A stretch of DNA of 64,000 nucleotides from Actinopolyspora saharensis (GTDB taxonomy: Bacteria > Actinomycetota > Actinomycetes > Mycobacteriales > Pseudonocardiaceae): assembly GCF_900100925.1 (NCBI RefSeq), contig NZ_FNKO01000001.1, positions 1,240,001-1,304,000 of the forward strand. Direction: 5' to 3'. Below are positions 17,004 through 27,117 of this stretch, one piece after another. Below the pieces are notes generated by a model. It was not told the origin of the DNA. It saw nothing but the letters and a program-made list of their open reading frames with translations, and ran no database searches. Position 1 is the stretch's first letter; each line of letters begins with the position of its first letter. The position numbers and the translations under genes are program-made.

Positions 17004-17168
17004 ATGCTCATCGACGTTCTCGTCGAGGTCGGTATCACCGTTTTCGTGGTGCTGACGCTGTTGATCAGTTGCGTGGTGCTGGCCGTGGCGCGGCCGCCGC
17101 GGTCGTCGTGCAAGCCCTCGGCTGCCCGCAGGGGAGGCGGGCACCCGCTGTTCCCGCGGGGATCCTGA
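17004..17168 (+). CDS. Small single-span membrane protein after terC
   Basis: An ATG two bases after the terC stop opens a frame of 54 codons. The product has one strongly hydrophobic segment (about residues 9-29, I-T-V-F-V-V-L-T-L-L-I) followed by a basic, Arg/Pro/Gly-rich tail. The spacing suggests translational coupling to terC. It is not a family I recognise. The hairpin 5 bp after its stop fits the end of a two-gene operon. It could still be a chance frame. Confidence 0.45.
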   Translation: MLIDVLVEVGITVFVVLTLLISCVVLAVARPPRSSCKPSAARRGGGHPLFPRGS

Positions 17169-17172
17169 CCTC

Positions 17173-17206
17173 GACCGGCCGGCAACCCCGGTGGGGCCGG
17201 CCGGTC
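17173..17206 (+). terminator. Hairpin closing the terC operon
   Basis: GACCGGCCGGC (17173-17183) pairs perfectly with GCCGGCCGGTC (17196-17206), and the loop contains a further CCCC/GGGG pair. Only GGTGTT follows, not a real U-run. The position directly after the small ORF fits a terminator. Confidence 0.55.
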
Positions 17207-17355
17207 GGTGTTCCCGCTCGACCGCGGGCCGCGCTGCGGGCTCGCGCGCATCCCGCGGAGCTGCCGGGGCTCTCGTGGTGGTGATTGTCCGGACCGTCAT
17301 GGTCGGCTGCGCTAGGTGGTCATCGCCGCGATCCGGCGCGCACACCGCTGCGGTG

Positions 17356-18450
17356 TCACCGGTGGTGTTGCACTCTGTCCCACCACCAGGCGATGGAGGG
17401 CACGGCGGAGGGAGGGCCTGCAGTGTCGTCCGAGGGCGTGTCGGTGCAGGTCGGCCTCCGGTGCTGCGCCTCGGGCGCGCTCGCCTCCGGCGGGGTCGAG
17501 TCGGTGTAGCGCGGCACCCGCAGCGCCCAGTCGATGTTGCCGCGGATTCCTCTCCCCAGGCAGGTCAGGTAGGTGCGCAGTGCGTCACTGGCCTGCGGGA
17601 GGAGTTGCGCGTGCAGCCGCAGGTACAGCTGCATGATTCGGTCGCGGAGCCCGACCGCCTCGAGCAGAGCCCGTTGCAGGTCGTGGCCTTCGTGCCGGAT
17701 CAGCACGTTGATGATGTTCTGGTCGGTGTGCTGCTGCTGGAGCTCTCTGCGGTAGGAGTGCAGGTCGTTGTCGAGACCGGCGGTCAGCAAGGCCGCCTCG
17801 GTGGCCGCACGCACCGTCGGGTGGTCCATCTCGCTGTCCGGCACCTCGGCGCCGTTGCCGATTTCCAGCAGCGCCATGGTGGGAAACCCTCCGCAGCTTC
17901 CCAGACGCATGGTGATGTAGTCGTCGAGCCCGGGCATCTCGTTGCGGGCCTGGTTGCCGATCTGCCAGGCGACCGCGTGCAGCCAGGCCCGGTGTGCGTC
18001 GATGAACCGGCGCACCTGCGTGGGGGTGGCCAGCTCGCGCATGGTCAGTCCGATGTCGTGCAGCGCGCCGAGGTAGGGGTCCTCGGCGGTGTCGACGCTG
18101 TGCGGGGCTTCGAGGACGCGTTGCACGCGTCCGGCCACCTGCACGAATCGGTCGGGGCGGTCGGACAGCGGCCCGCGGTCGCAGCGAACGTCGTCGAAGG
18201 CGAAACCCCAGTACACCCACTGGGCCGCGAGCAGGACGTTGTCGTCGATCCCGCCCGGCGCAAATCGTGAAAAGAATTCAGCGCTGTTGGTGCCGATGAC
18301 CCGGCTTCGCTGGGCCTCGTCGTCGTAGATGCCGACCTTGTCTATCCACGCGATGGCCCGTTTCTCGATCATGTCCACTTCCGGGTGAAGCGCCGGTTCG
18401 ATCGGGCAGTAGAACGGTGGCATCTGGAAGCGTTCGCGGGGGTCTGTCAC
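17356..18450 (-). CDS. Class I terpene synthase (cyclase)
   Basis: This 364-residue enzyme cyclises a prenyl diphosphate. The aspartate-rich metal motif D86-D87-V-R-C-D91 and the NSE motif N228-D-L-H-S232-Y-R-R-E236 are both present. Arg182 lies 46 residues before the NSE motif, as expected of the diphosphate sensor, and the C-terminal R-Y pair is in L-R-V-P-R-Y. Product and substrate length cannot be told from sequence. GTG 18450 was chosen because AGGAGAG precedes it; ATG 18423 is an alternative. It is divergent from a polyprenyl diphosphate synthase gene, which could supply the precursor. The C-terminal 45 residues are disordered and proline-rich. Confidence 0.92.
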   Translation of the reverse strand: MTDPRERFQMPPFYCPIEPALHPEVDMIEKRAIAWIDKVGIYDDEAQRSRVIGTNSAEFFSRFAPGGIDDNVLLAAQWVYWGFAFDDVRCDRGPLSDRPDRFVQVAGRVQRVLEAPHSVDTAEDPYLGALHDIGLTMRELATPTQVRRFIDAHRAWLHAVAWQIGNQARNEMPGLDDYITMRLGSCGGFPTMALLEIGNGAEVPDSEMDHPTVRAATEAALLTAGLDNDLHSYRRELQQQHTDQNIINVLIRHEGHDLQRALLEAVGLRDRIMQLYLRLHAQLLPQASDALRTYLTCLGRGIRGNIDWALRVPRYTDSTPPEASAPEAQHRRPTCTDTPSDDTAGPPSAVPSIAWWWDRVQHHR

Positions 18451-18896
18451 GGACTCTCTCCTCGTGGTGTGAACACCGGGGTGGGCAGTTTTCCCTGCGC
18501 ACATGCATTTTGTGCACTTCGGTGCCCGGATTTTCGACCGAGCGGGAATGCAATCGGATCGCGTGCGCACCGGGCAAAAATTCGCCGTCTTTTCGTCTCT
18601 ACCACGAGCTTTGTCACGGCGACAACCAAGTTGCCCCGCGGAGCGCAAAAAGAATTCCCTCACTCTTTTCAGTGAAAGTCACGCTTTGGTGTTAACTTTC
18701 GTTGCTCGAATGCGAGTTCACTGGAACGGGTGTCCACGTTCCCGATGAGGCGCTGTTAGTGTCGCACACGTCGAACTCGAGTGCAGGAACACCAAAGAAT
18801 CGGATTCTTGTGCGTTGTTCGCCGTTCGTGTCGTGTTTTCCAACGGCGCGGAAGGGGCGCGTTCCGTGAGCGACACTGCGCGAATCGGAGGGGACC
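18451..18896. promoter_or_regulatory. Divergent promoter region of the terpenoid locus
   Basis: These 446 bp separate the terpene synthase start from the polyprenyl synthase start and are clearly AT-richer than the genes. They contain no convincing coding frame. A notable site is the inverted repeat AAGAATC-G-GATTCTT at 18795-18809, about 90 bp before the polyprenyl synthase. TGCATTTTGTGCA (18503-18515) is a second short palindrome. Promoters for both directions should lie here, but I cannot assign -10/-35 boxes with confidence. Confidence 0.55.
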
Positions 18897-20021
18897 ATGC
18901 CAACCGGACACACCGTCGACCGAACGGCGGTCGACGGGACAACCAACCAGGCGCACGCCTCCGCCGCGCTGCACCTGGACCGGATTCGGGGGGATGTGGA
19001 CGCGGCGCTGGGACAGTTCATGGACGCGCAGGCCGGCAGGGCTTCCGATGACTGCCTGCCTCCGCTGGTCGAGGTGATTCGCGGCTTCGTCACCGGTGGC
19101 AAGCGGCTTCGTCCGTTGTTCTGCGTGTGCGGCTGGGTGGCGGCGGGAGGGGATGTCGCAACACCGGCGGTGTTTCGCGTGGGAGCGGCGCTGGAGCTGT
19201 TCCACGCGTTCGCCCTGATCCACGACGACGTCATGGACGCCTCGGCGTACCGGCGCGGGGCCCCCACCGTGCACCGGCTGCTCGCCGAACGGGCCGGTGA
19301 GCACAGCGGTGTGGCCACCGCGCAACGCTTCGGGGAGAGCGCGGCCATCCTGGTCGGTGACATCTGCCTGGTGTGGTCGGACGAGCTGCTGCACGACTCC
19401 GGCGTCTCGCCGGAGCGGCTCAGCGATTCCCGCAGGCTGCTCAACGCCATGCGCACCGAAATCATGGCCGGCCAGTATCTCGACGTGGAAACCGGCGAGT
19501 CCGACCTCGCCGCGGAGCTCGACCGCGCGTGGCGCGTCATCCGGCACAAGACGGCGGCCTACACGGTCGCGCGTCCGTTGCAGATCGGTGCCGCGTTGGC
19601 CGGGGGCGAGGACGCGTTGCTGCAGGCCTGCGACGCGTACGGCTATCCGCTCGGCGAGGCCTTCCAGCTGCGCGACGATCTGCTCGGCGTCTTCGGGAAC
19701 CCGTCGGTGACCGGAAAGTCCGATCTCGACGACTTGCGGGACGGCAAGCGCACCGTACTCGTGACGCTGGCCCGACAACAGGCCACACCGGATCAGAGCG
19801 CCGCGCTCGACGAGCTGTACGGCGACCCCGAGCTGGACGAGCGGGGCGCCGCTCGGTTGCGCGAGGTGATCAGGCAGACCGGTGCCGAGGACGTGGTCGA
19901 GGACATGATCCGCGTTCGACGTGACCGTGCCCTTGAGGCTTTGGAAGGGGCCCCCATGACGGAGCCAGCTCGGCGCAGTCTGGCCGAGCTGGCTGAGACG
20001 GCAACCCGTCGCCAGCGCTGA
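18897..20021 (+). CDS. Polyprenyl (probably geranylgeranyl-type) diphosphate synthase
   Basis: This 374-residue all-helical prenyltransferase condenses isopentenyl diphosphate with allylic diphosphates. The first aspartate motif is D110-D111-V-M-D114 in H-D-D-V-M-D, and the second is D260-D261-L-L-G in the variant DDxxG form common in actinobacteria. G-G-K-R-L-R-P (residues 67-73) binds the diphosphate. The ATG at 18897 follows GGAGGGGACC. It is the first gene of a probable operon with the Ala/Gly-rich protein and the ABC1 kinase and is divergent from the terpene synthase. The chain length of the product is inferred only loosely. Confidence 0.92.
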   Translation: MPTGHTVDRTAVDGTTNQAHASAALHLDRIRGDVDAALGQFMDAQAGRASDDCLPPLVEVIRGFVTGGKRLRPLFCVCGWVAAGGDVATPAVFRVGAALELFHAFALIHDDVMDASAYRRGAPTVHRLLAERAGEHSGVATAQRFGESAAILVGDICLVWSDELLHDSGVSPERLSDSRRLLNAMRTEIMAGQYLDVETGESDLAAELDRAWRVIRHKTAAYTVARPLQIGAALAGGEDALLQACDAYGYPLGEAFQLRDDLLGVFGNPSVTGKSDLDDLRDGKRTVLVTLARQQATPDQSAALDELYGDPELDERGAARLREVIRQTGAEDVVEDMIRVRRDRALEALEGAPMTEPARRSLAELAETATRRQR

Positions 20022-20076
20022 AGGACGGGTTGGCCGCATCCGCAGTGAACCGATATCCACTGGAAAGGAGACTACC

Positions 20077-20469
20077 GTGTCCAAGAGGAACTGTGACAAC
20101 GACACGCTGGATACCATCAAGGATTTCGTCGGCAACGTGGCCGACGACGCCAAGACGGCCTTCGACGAACTGCTCGACCGGGACGACGCGGGCGCTGCCG
20201 GCGCGGTGCAGCAGGGTGTCTCCGGGGCCACCGGCGCAGTGAGCGGCGCGGCCGGTGCCGCGAGCAACGTCGCTAGCACGACGGCGGATCTGACCAAGCT
20301 GCCCGGTCAGGTCGCCGAGCTGACCGAGTCGGTCAGCTCGTTGGTCAAGGCCATGGAAAAGGTCCCCGGACTCGGCGCCGCAGCGGGCGCTGCCGGGCAG
20401 GCGGGCGGCGCGACGGGCGCGGCCAGCGGGCTGGCCGAGTCCGCGGGCAAGGCCGCCGGGGGGCGGTGA
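20077..20469 (+). CDS. Ala/Gly-rich small protein of the terpenoid locus
   Basis: The 130-residue product has an acidic N-terminal helix (D-T-I-K-D-F-V-G-N-V-A-D-D-A-K-T), a low-complexity A/G/S/V middle with G-A-A-G-A-A repeats, a short helix P-G-Q-V-A-E-L-T-E-S-V-S-S-L-V-K and an A/G-rich tail. I do not recognise a family. There is no signal peptide. It could be an amphipathic or membrane-surface protein. GTG 20077 has AAAGGAGA upstream. The gene lies 55 bp after the polyprenyl synthase and 112 bp before the ABC1 kinase, all in the same direction. Confidence 0.72.
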   Translation: MSKRNCDNDTLDTIKDFVGNVADDAKTAFDELLDRDDAGAAGAVQQGVSGATGAVSGAAGAASNVASTTADLTKLPGQVAELTESVSSLVKAMEKVPGLGAAAGAAGQAGGATGAASGLAESAGKAAGGR

Positions 20470-20581
20470 GCAGCCGCCCCGGCGGGAAAGTCGGCGTGAA
20501 TGGCGCGGATCGGCCGGGACGATGCGAGGCGTTCCGGCCGATGCCGGAACCGTCCCGGACAACTGGTGAGGAACACCGAAT

Positions 20582-22096
20582 TTGAGCATGCACCGTCTTC
20601 GGCTCGTCTCCGAAGTGCTGGGCGGGCTTTTCGCGAACGAGGTGAGTCGGGCGTTCGGTGGGTCTCGTGGGCTCGGCAGTGACGCCGACCCGGTCGGACG
20701 TGAGCAGCAACGAGCGCGGGAGGTGCGTCGGGGGCTGGAGCGGCTGGGCCCGTTCTACATCAAGGTGGGCCAGATCCTGTCGACACGTCCGGACATCGTC
20801 CCGCCCACGATGATCGGCGAGCTGGAAAAGCTCCACGACCGGGTGTCGGCGTTGCCGTTCAGCCACTTCGAACCCGTCCTCGAGGAGGAGTTGGGGCCGG
20901 ACTGGAAGGAGCGGTTCCTGCACGTCGAGATGCTGGACCCGTTGGGTGTGGCTTCGCTGGCGCAGGTGTACGCGGTCACGCTGCGGGACGGGCGCCCCGG
21001 CGTGATCAAGATCCAGCGTCCGGGGATCCGCGACACCGTCACCGAGGACATGCGCATGATGCGGCGGGCGGCTCGGATGTTCGGGCGCTGCGCGCCCCGG
21101 TTCAATGCCGTGGTCGACGTCGAGGCGATGCTGGGCGTGCTGTTCGACGCCATGCGTCCGGAGCTCGACTTCACCGTCGAGGCCTCGCACATGGACCAGG
21201 CCAGGAAGGCGGTGCAGGGGTTCCGCACCCTGTCGGTGCCGGACGTGGAGTTCTGCACCCCGCGTGTTCTGGTGCAGTCGCTGGCTCCGGGGAAGTCCAT
21301 CGGTGAGATCGACCGGGCGCAGCTGCCGGAGCGGGAGCGTCTGGACATCGGTGAGGAGCTGCTGTCGTTCACCTACCGGGGCTTCTTCGTCGACCGCATG
21401 TTTCACGCGGATCCGCACCCGGGCAACATCTTCGTGCAGCCGGGTGGCCAGGCGAGCTTGATCGACTGGGGCATGGTCGGCCGCGTCGATCGGCGCACCA
21501 GTTTGATGATCATGCTCGTGCTGTTGAACATCGCCCAGAACGACGGCTACGGGACGGCCAAGGCCTGGATCGATCTTGGATACGCCACCCCGTGGGCCGA
21601 CGTCACGGCGTTCATGTCGGACATGTCGGCGCTGACCCCGAAGATCTCCTCGGCCTCGTTGGAGGAGCTGAATTTCGGCGTCACCCTGACCGCGGTGCTC
21701 GAGCGGTCCACCAAGCGCGGCATCAAGACCAATCCCGTCATTTCCGTGCTCGGCAAGGCTTTCGGCAACATCGAGGGCTCGGTGCGGTGCTTGGCTCCCG
21801 AGCTGTCGTTGACCGGTGTGTTCCAGGAGCAGATGAAACGCATCATGCTCGACCTGGCGGGCGAGCACTTCTCGCTGACGCAGGCCGCGCGGACGGTCAC
21901 GGAGTTGATGCTCGGGGTCGGCGCCGCCCCGGAGCAGGCACGCACCCTGGCTCGGGATCTGTCCAACCGGGATTTCGGCGTCAACATCGGGAAGGACCGT
22001 TCCACCCGTTCCCGGCCGGATGCCCTGTCCGCCGGGCTGCTGTCGCTGGGTGGTGCCGCGCTGTGGCTGCAGAACCGGCGTGGGAACCGATCGTGA
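20582..22096 (+). CDS. ABC1/UbiB (AarF) family atypical kinase
   Basis: This 504-residue protein belongs to the ABC1/UbiB atypical kinases, which act on isoprenoid lipid pathways such as ubiquinone synthesis. The family-specific F-Y-I-K-V-G-Q-I-L-S-T-R-P-D motif lies near residue 60, followed by an alanine-rich nucleotide loop (S-L-A-Q-V-Y), the catalytic H-A-D-P-H-P-G-N-I and the metal-binding D-W-G-M-V-G. The C-terminus ends in a hydrophobic stretch (S-A-G-L-L-S-L-G-G-A-A-L-W-L). The TTG at 20582 has AGGA about 10 nt upstream; ATG 20588 is possible. The position after the prenyl synthase suggests a role in the same lipid pathway. Confidence 0.9.
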   Translation: MSMHRLRLVSEVLGGLFANEVSRAFGGSRGLGSDADPVGREQQRAREVRRGLERLGPFYIKVGQILSTRPDIVPPTMIGELEKLHDRVSALPFSHFEPVLEEELGPDWKERFLHVEMLDPLGVASLAQVYAVTLRDGRPGVIKIQRPGIRDTVTEDMRMMRRAARMFGRCAPRFNAVVDVEAMLGVLFDAMRPELDFTVEASHMDQARKAVQGFRTLSVPDVEFCTPRVLVQSLAPGKSIGEIDRAQLPERERLDIGEELLSFTYRGFFVDRMFHADPHPGNIFVQPGGQASLIDWGMVGRVDRRTSLMIMLVLLNIAQNDGYGTAKAWIDLGYATPWADVTAFMSDMSALTPKISSASLEELNFGVTLTAVLERSTKRGIKTNPVISVLGKAFGNIEGSVRCLAPELSLTGVFQEQMKRIMLDLAGEHFSLTQAARTVTELMLGVGAAPEQARTLARDLSNRDFGVNIGKDRSTRSRPDALSAGLLSLGGAALWLQNRRGNRS

Positions 22097-22123
22097 CGCG
22101 GTTGCCCGGCGGGGCGCTCGGGG

Positions 22124-22336
22124 CTATCCGTCTTGCGGGCTCGACGTCGTCGGACGCCAGCGTCGCATCCCCACTGCGAACCCCACGGTCAGGCACGCGA
22201 ATCCCCCGAGGAGCCAGAAGCTGCCCTGCTCGCCCGACTCGAACAGCGGTGGAATGCGCAACAGCACCACCGACGCCGACACGGCCGTTCCGGCCAGGCT
22301 CACCACGAACAGCCACGTCCTTTTCATCCTCGTCAC
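22124..22336 (-). CDS. Small two-span membrane protein
   Basis: The 70-residue frame has two clear hydrophobic segments, about residues 8-27 and 41-56, with basic residues at the N-terminus (T-R-M-K-R-T-W) and a short polar C-terminus. It lies between the ABC1 kinase and the decarboxylase on the other strand. No family is recognised. GTG 22336 opens the frame and ATG 22327 is another start; neither has a well-spaced ribosome binding site. Confidence 0.5.
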   Translation of the reverse strand: MTRMKRTWLFVVSLAGTAVSASVVLLRIPPLFESGEQGSFWLLGGFACLTVGFAVGMRRWRPTTSSPQDG

Positions 22337-22519
22337 CGTAACCGAAGCAGCGGTGTCGGCGAAGGCGTGCGCCGGTGGTCACGAGCGCCCTTCCGTGACC
22401 GCCCTGGTGCGGGCAACGTTGCTCACCGGAACCGATCCGCCGGAACCGGGCCGTGTGCGCGGTGAGCGGTTGTACCGTCCGGGTGCGCTGTTCGGTGCAC
22501 CAGGCAGGAGGTGGTTGCG

Positions 22520-23902
<1,383 letters not shown>

Positions 23903-23972
23903 GGCGCTGGCTTCGGTGCGGACGCGCTGCCGGAGGCAGCCCTGCCGGGGGCCTTCGTCGTCCCGCCCGGGG

Positions 23973-24692
23973 TCACTGCCCGGGGGTGGGGAAGTCCTCG
24001 CTCATGCCGATGGCTCGCATCGTGTGGGCGAGGTGCTCGTGCAGGCAGCGTTTGGCCTCGGCCGCGTCACCGTCGCGGAGGGCGGTGGCCAGGCGGGTGT
24101 GCTGTTCGGTGACGGTGGCTCGTCGGGGCGACTCGTGGGTGCGGGCGGTGGCGGTGATGCGTAGCTGTCGTTCGCGCAGCGCGCTGTACAGGTCGGTGAC
24201 CACCGGGCTGTCGGCCGCGGAGACGATGCGGGCGTGGAAGGCGCGGTCGGCTTCGTGCATGTCCGCATCGGAGAGTCCGGTCGGGTCGCAGGCGGGGTGT
24301 TCGAGCAGCTCGGCTCCGATGCCGGTGAGCTGCTCGGCCGGTGCGGAGGCGAGTTTGTCGATGGCGAAGCTCTCCAGCGCCAGTCGTGCCTCCAGCAGGG
24401 AGCGCGCCTCGGCCGGGGTGATCGGCACGACGAGCGCGCCGCGTTTGGGGTACAGCCGCAGGAATCCTTCGGCCTGCAGGTGCAGGAAGGCCTCGCGCAC
24501 GGGGGTGCGCGACATCTCCAGGGCTTGGGCGATCTCACCTTCGGACAGCAGGTGCCCGTCCGGATAGCTGCCGTCCAGCAGACCGGCTTTGACGTGTCGG
24601 TACGCGCGGTCGGCTGCGGGTTGGCTCGCCGCCGGTGGTGCGGAGCTGGTCAGGGGCGTTGATACCGAATCCGAAGGTGTTGTGTTCGACAC
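23973..24692 (-). CDS. GntR-family regulator with FCD domain
   Basis: The 239-residue protein has a winged helix (residues about 28-95: Y-R-H-V-K-A-G-L-L-D-G, S-E-G-E-I-A-Q-A-L-E-M-S-R-T-P-V-R-E-A) and an all-helical FCD ligand domain with the usual D-x-x-F-H and C-terminal H-x-x-H metal residues. FCD regulators sense small organic acids. GTG 24692 has AGGA at a normal distance. It is divergent from the MFS gene, and a perfect inverted repeat in the gap is the likely operator. Confidence 0.9.
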   Translation of the reverse strand: MSNTTPSDSVSTPLTSSAPPAASQPAADRAYRHVKAGLLDGSYPDGHLLSEGEIAQALEMSRTPVREAFLHLQAEGFLRLYPKRGALVVPITPAEARSLLEARLALESFAIDKLASAPAEQLTGIGAELLEHPACDPTGLSDADMHEADRAFHARIVSAADSPVVTDLYSALRERQLRITATARTHESPRRATVTEQHTRLATALRDGDAAEAKRCLHEHLAHTMRAIGMSEDFPTPGQ

Positions 24693-24713
24693 GGTGTCAT
24701 CCTACTTCCGAGC

Positions 24714-24740
24714 AACTTGTATTTAAGATGTATACAAGTT
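24714..24740. promoter_or_regulatory. GntR-type operator between the regulator and the MFS gene
   Basis: AACTTGTAT (24714-24722) and ATACAAGTT (24732-24740) form a perfect 9-bp inverted repeat around 9 nt. The TTGTAT/ATACAA arms are typical of GntR/FCD sites. The site lies 22 bp from the regulator start and 12 bp before the MFS GTG, so binding would block both genes. Confidence 0.7.
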
Positions 24741-24751
24741 TGGAGGTGGGT

Positions 24752-26083
24752 GTGCGCGCCACGATCGATCAGTCGAGTACGTCCCGGACAACCCCTCGTG
24801 CGGAGTTTCCCGCACCACTGCGGCGCGCGTGGTTCGTGTGGTCGGTGGCAGCGGCCTGCTACTTCGTGGCGCTGTTCCACCGCTCCAGCCTCGCCGTGGC
24901 GGCCGACGCCGCCACCGAGCGGTTCTCCACCAGCCCGGCCACGCTGTCCGTGCTGTCGGCGCTGCAGCTGGCCATCTACCTGGCGCTGCAGATCCCGGCC
25001 GGGGTGCTGGCCGACCGGATCGGGCCGCGACGCATGATCACCGCGGCGACGCTGGCGCTGGCGGTGGGCTCGGCGGTCTTCGCGGTCAGCGCCTCACTGC
25101 TGGGCGGGCTCGCCGGGCGGGCGCTGATCGGATTCGGCGACGCGTTCCTGTTCACCAACGTGCTGCGGTTGGCGGCCCACTGGTTCTCCGCGGACCGCTT
25201 CGGCAGGGTGGCCGCGGTGACCGGGCTCGTCGGCGGAATCGGGCAGCTGGCCGCCACGGCACCGCTGAGCACCTCGCTGCGGATGCTCGGCTGGGTGGGC
25301 ACGTTCTCGGGCGCGGCTGCGCTGACCGCGGTGCTGGCGCTGTCGGCCTGGACGATGCTGCGCGACCGGCCCGACGGCCCCGCCGGGCACGCGGAGCGCG
25401 CGGAGGACACGGCCGGAGCCGAGCTCCACGAGCGGGTGTCGGCCTCGTTGAAGGCGGTGGTGACCCGCAGCGGCACCTGGCACTCCTTCTGGGTGCACTT
25501 CGTGATGATGGGCCAGTTCGTGGCGGTGACCGTGCTGTGGGGACCGCCGTGGTTGATCGAGTCGCAGGGCTACGATCCCGCCGCGGCGAGCAGTTGGGTG
25601 CTGCTGTGCGTGGGGGGCTTCCTGGCCGGATCGTGGCTGTGCGGGCAGTACGTGGCCGGACGGCCTCGGCGCAGGCAGCGCTTCGCGTTCGTGCTGTCGA
25701 TGCTGGTGGCGGTGACGTGGCTGGTGCTGATCGGCTGGCCCGGTGTGCTTCCCGCCGCGTTGTTGACGGTGCTGCTGCTGATCATCGGCGTGGCCGGGGG
25801 GTCGGCGATGCTGGCCTTCGACGGTGTCCGCGCCGCCAACGCCACCCACAGATCGGGCCTGGCCGTGGGCACGGCGAACATGGGCGGTTTCACGGCCGCC
25901 GTGCTGATCCAGCTCGCGGTGGGCGGGATACTGCGACTCGCCGCCGACCTGCCCGCGGGCCCGTCCTACAGGTTGGCGTACCTGCCGGTGCTGGCGCTGG
26001 TGGTGCTCGGCACGCTGGGCCAGCTGCGGCAGCTGAGGTTGATGCGGCGGGAGCAGCCCGCCGCCAGCACCACCTCCGGGTGA
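24752..26083 (+). CDS. MFS transporter
   Basis: This 443-residue protein has about twelve membrane helices and the MFS loop A motif variant G-V-L-A-D-R-I-G-P-R-R between helices 2 and 3. A basic, charged loop (A-E-R-A-E-D-T-A-G-A-E) separates the two halves. The F-H-R-S-S-L-A-V-A segment near the first helix is seen in the anion:cation symporter group. The substrate is probably a small organic acid, an inference from the FCD regulator next to it. GTG 24752 has GGAGG at 24742-24746; the frame is open upstream without a better start. It is convergent with the methyltransferase. Confidence 0.88.
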   Translation: MRATIDQSSTSRTTPRAEFPAPLRRAWFVWSVAAACYFVALFHRSSLAVAADAATERFSTSPATLSVLSALQLAIYLALQIPAGVLADRIGPRRMITAATLALAVGSAVFAVSASLLGGLAGRALIGFGDAFLFTNVLRLAAHWFSADRFGRVAAVTGLVGGIGQLAATAPLSTSLRMLGWVGTFSGAAALTAVLALSAWTMLRDRPDGPAGHAERAEDTAGAELHERVSASLKAVVTRSGTWHSFWVHFVMMGQFVAVTVLWGPPWLIESQGYDPAAASSWVLLCVGGFLAGSWLCGQYVAGRPRRRQRFAFVLSMLVAVTWLVLIGWPGVLPAALLTVLLLIIGVAGGSAMLAFDGVRAANATHRSGLAVGTANMGGFTAAVLIQLAVGGILRLAADLPAGPSYRLAYLPVLALVVLGTLGQLRQLRLMRREQPAASTTSG

Positions 26084-26114
26084 GCCCGCCACCGTGGTGG
26101 GGCGGTCTCGTCGG

Positions 26115-26924
26115 TCACGGGATCCGCCCCACCCCCACGTAGCCGTACCGGCAGCTGCGCTGGTACTCGTCCAGGGCCTGCTGTTCGGGGCTCCAGTCCG
26201 GGTAGTGCACGATGCCCGGATCCACGAGCTCGGTGCCGGAGAACCACCCCGCCACCTCGTCGTAGCTGCGCAGCACGAGCTGTTCATCGGCGTGCTCGTA
26301 GGAGGCCACGACCTGGTCGATCTCGCGCTGCAGGTCGGGGGGCAGGTCGTCGTCGCTGGCCTGGGACAGCGCCAAGTAGCTGCCGGAGGTCAACTGGGAG
26401 CGGTAGGTGGCCACGAGATCGCCCGGTTCGTCGGCGGGGCCGATGAACAACAGCACCCCGACGATCAGCAGCCCCACCGGTCGGGAGAAGTCCAGCAGTT
26501 CGACGGTCTCGGGGTGGTTGAGCACCGACTCCGGGTTGCGTAGGTCCGCCTTGATGATCGTGACGTTCGGGTTGTCGGCCAACTCCACCCGCGAGGTGTT
26601 GTAGGCGATCGTTTCGTAGTCCACGTACACCACCCGCGCGTCGGGGGTGTACTGCTGGGCGATCTCGTGAACATTGCCGACCGTGGGGATGCCCGATCCC
26701 AGGTCCAGGAACTGGTCGATGCCCATCGAGGCCATGTACTGCACGGCGCACCGCAGGAACGAGCGGTTCAGCTGCGCGCCCAGCGACCAGCGCGGTGCGC
26801 TGGAACGGATCCGTTCGGCCAGTTCCCGGTCCGCGGCCGTGTTGTGACTGCCCCCCAGGAACACGTCGTACAGCCGCGCCGAGTTCGGGCGGTCCACGTT
26901 CAGCTCGTGAGCGCTGTTGTCCAT
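26115..26924 (-). CDS. DUF574-type SAM-dependent methyltransferase
   Basis: This 269-residue protein belongs to the actinobacterial methyltransferase family formerly DUF574: R-P-N-S-A-R-L-Y-D-V-F-L-G-G at the N-terminus, F-L-D-L-G-S-G-I-P-T as SAM motif, V-V-Y-V-D-Y-E as acidic motif, then A-D-L-R-N-P-E. The family is greatly expanded in actinomycetes; substrates are mostly unknown. A second member lies at the right edge of the window. ATG 26924 has GGGGAAA just upstream. Confidence 0.9.
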   Translation of the reverse strand: MDNSAHELNVDRPNSARLYDVFLGGSHNTAADRELAERIRSSAPRWSLGAQLNRSFLRCAVQYMASMGIDQFLDLGSGIPTVGNVHEIAQQYTPDARVVYVDYETIAYNTSRVELADNPNVTIIKADLRNPESVLNHPETVELLDFSRPVGLLIVGVLLFIGPADEPGDLVATYRSQLTSGSYLALSQASDDDLPPDLQREIDQVVASYEHADEQLVLRSYDEVAGWFSGTELVDPGIVHYPDWSPEQQALDEYQRSCRYGYVGVGRIP

Positions 26925-27117
26925 GGTTTCCCCGTGTCCGCGTGATGCGTTCGATCTTGCCGCCGAACACCCTACGTACCGGCCGTGTCGCTGAACAGTA
27001 GTGCTCCAGCGGGGCCGTCCGGGGGACGGTTCGCCCCTGCTGTCCCCGCAGCGGGTGCGCCTCGCCGCGTCCCGCTGGTCGGAGCCGTTGCCGGCCGGCC
27101 CCGACGCACCGAGCTGT

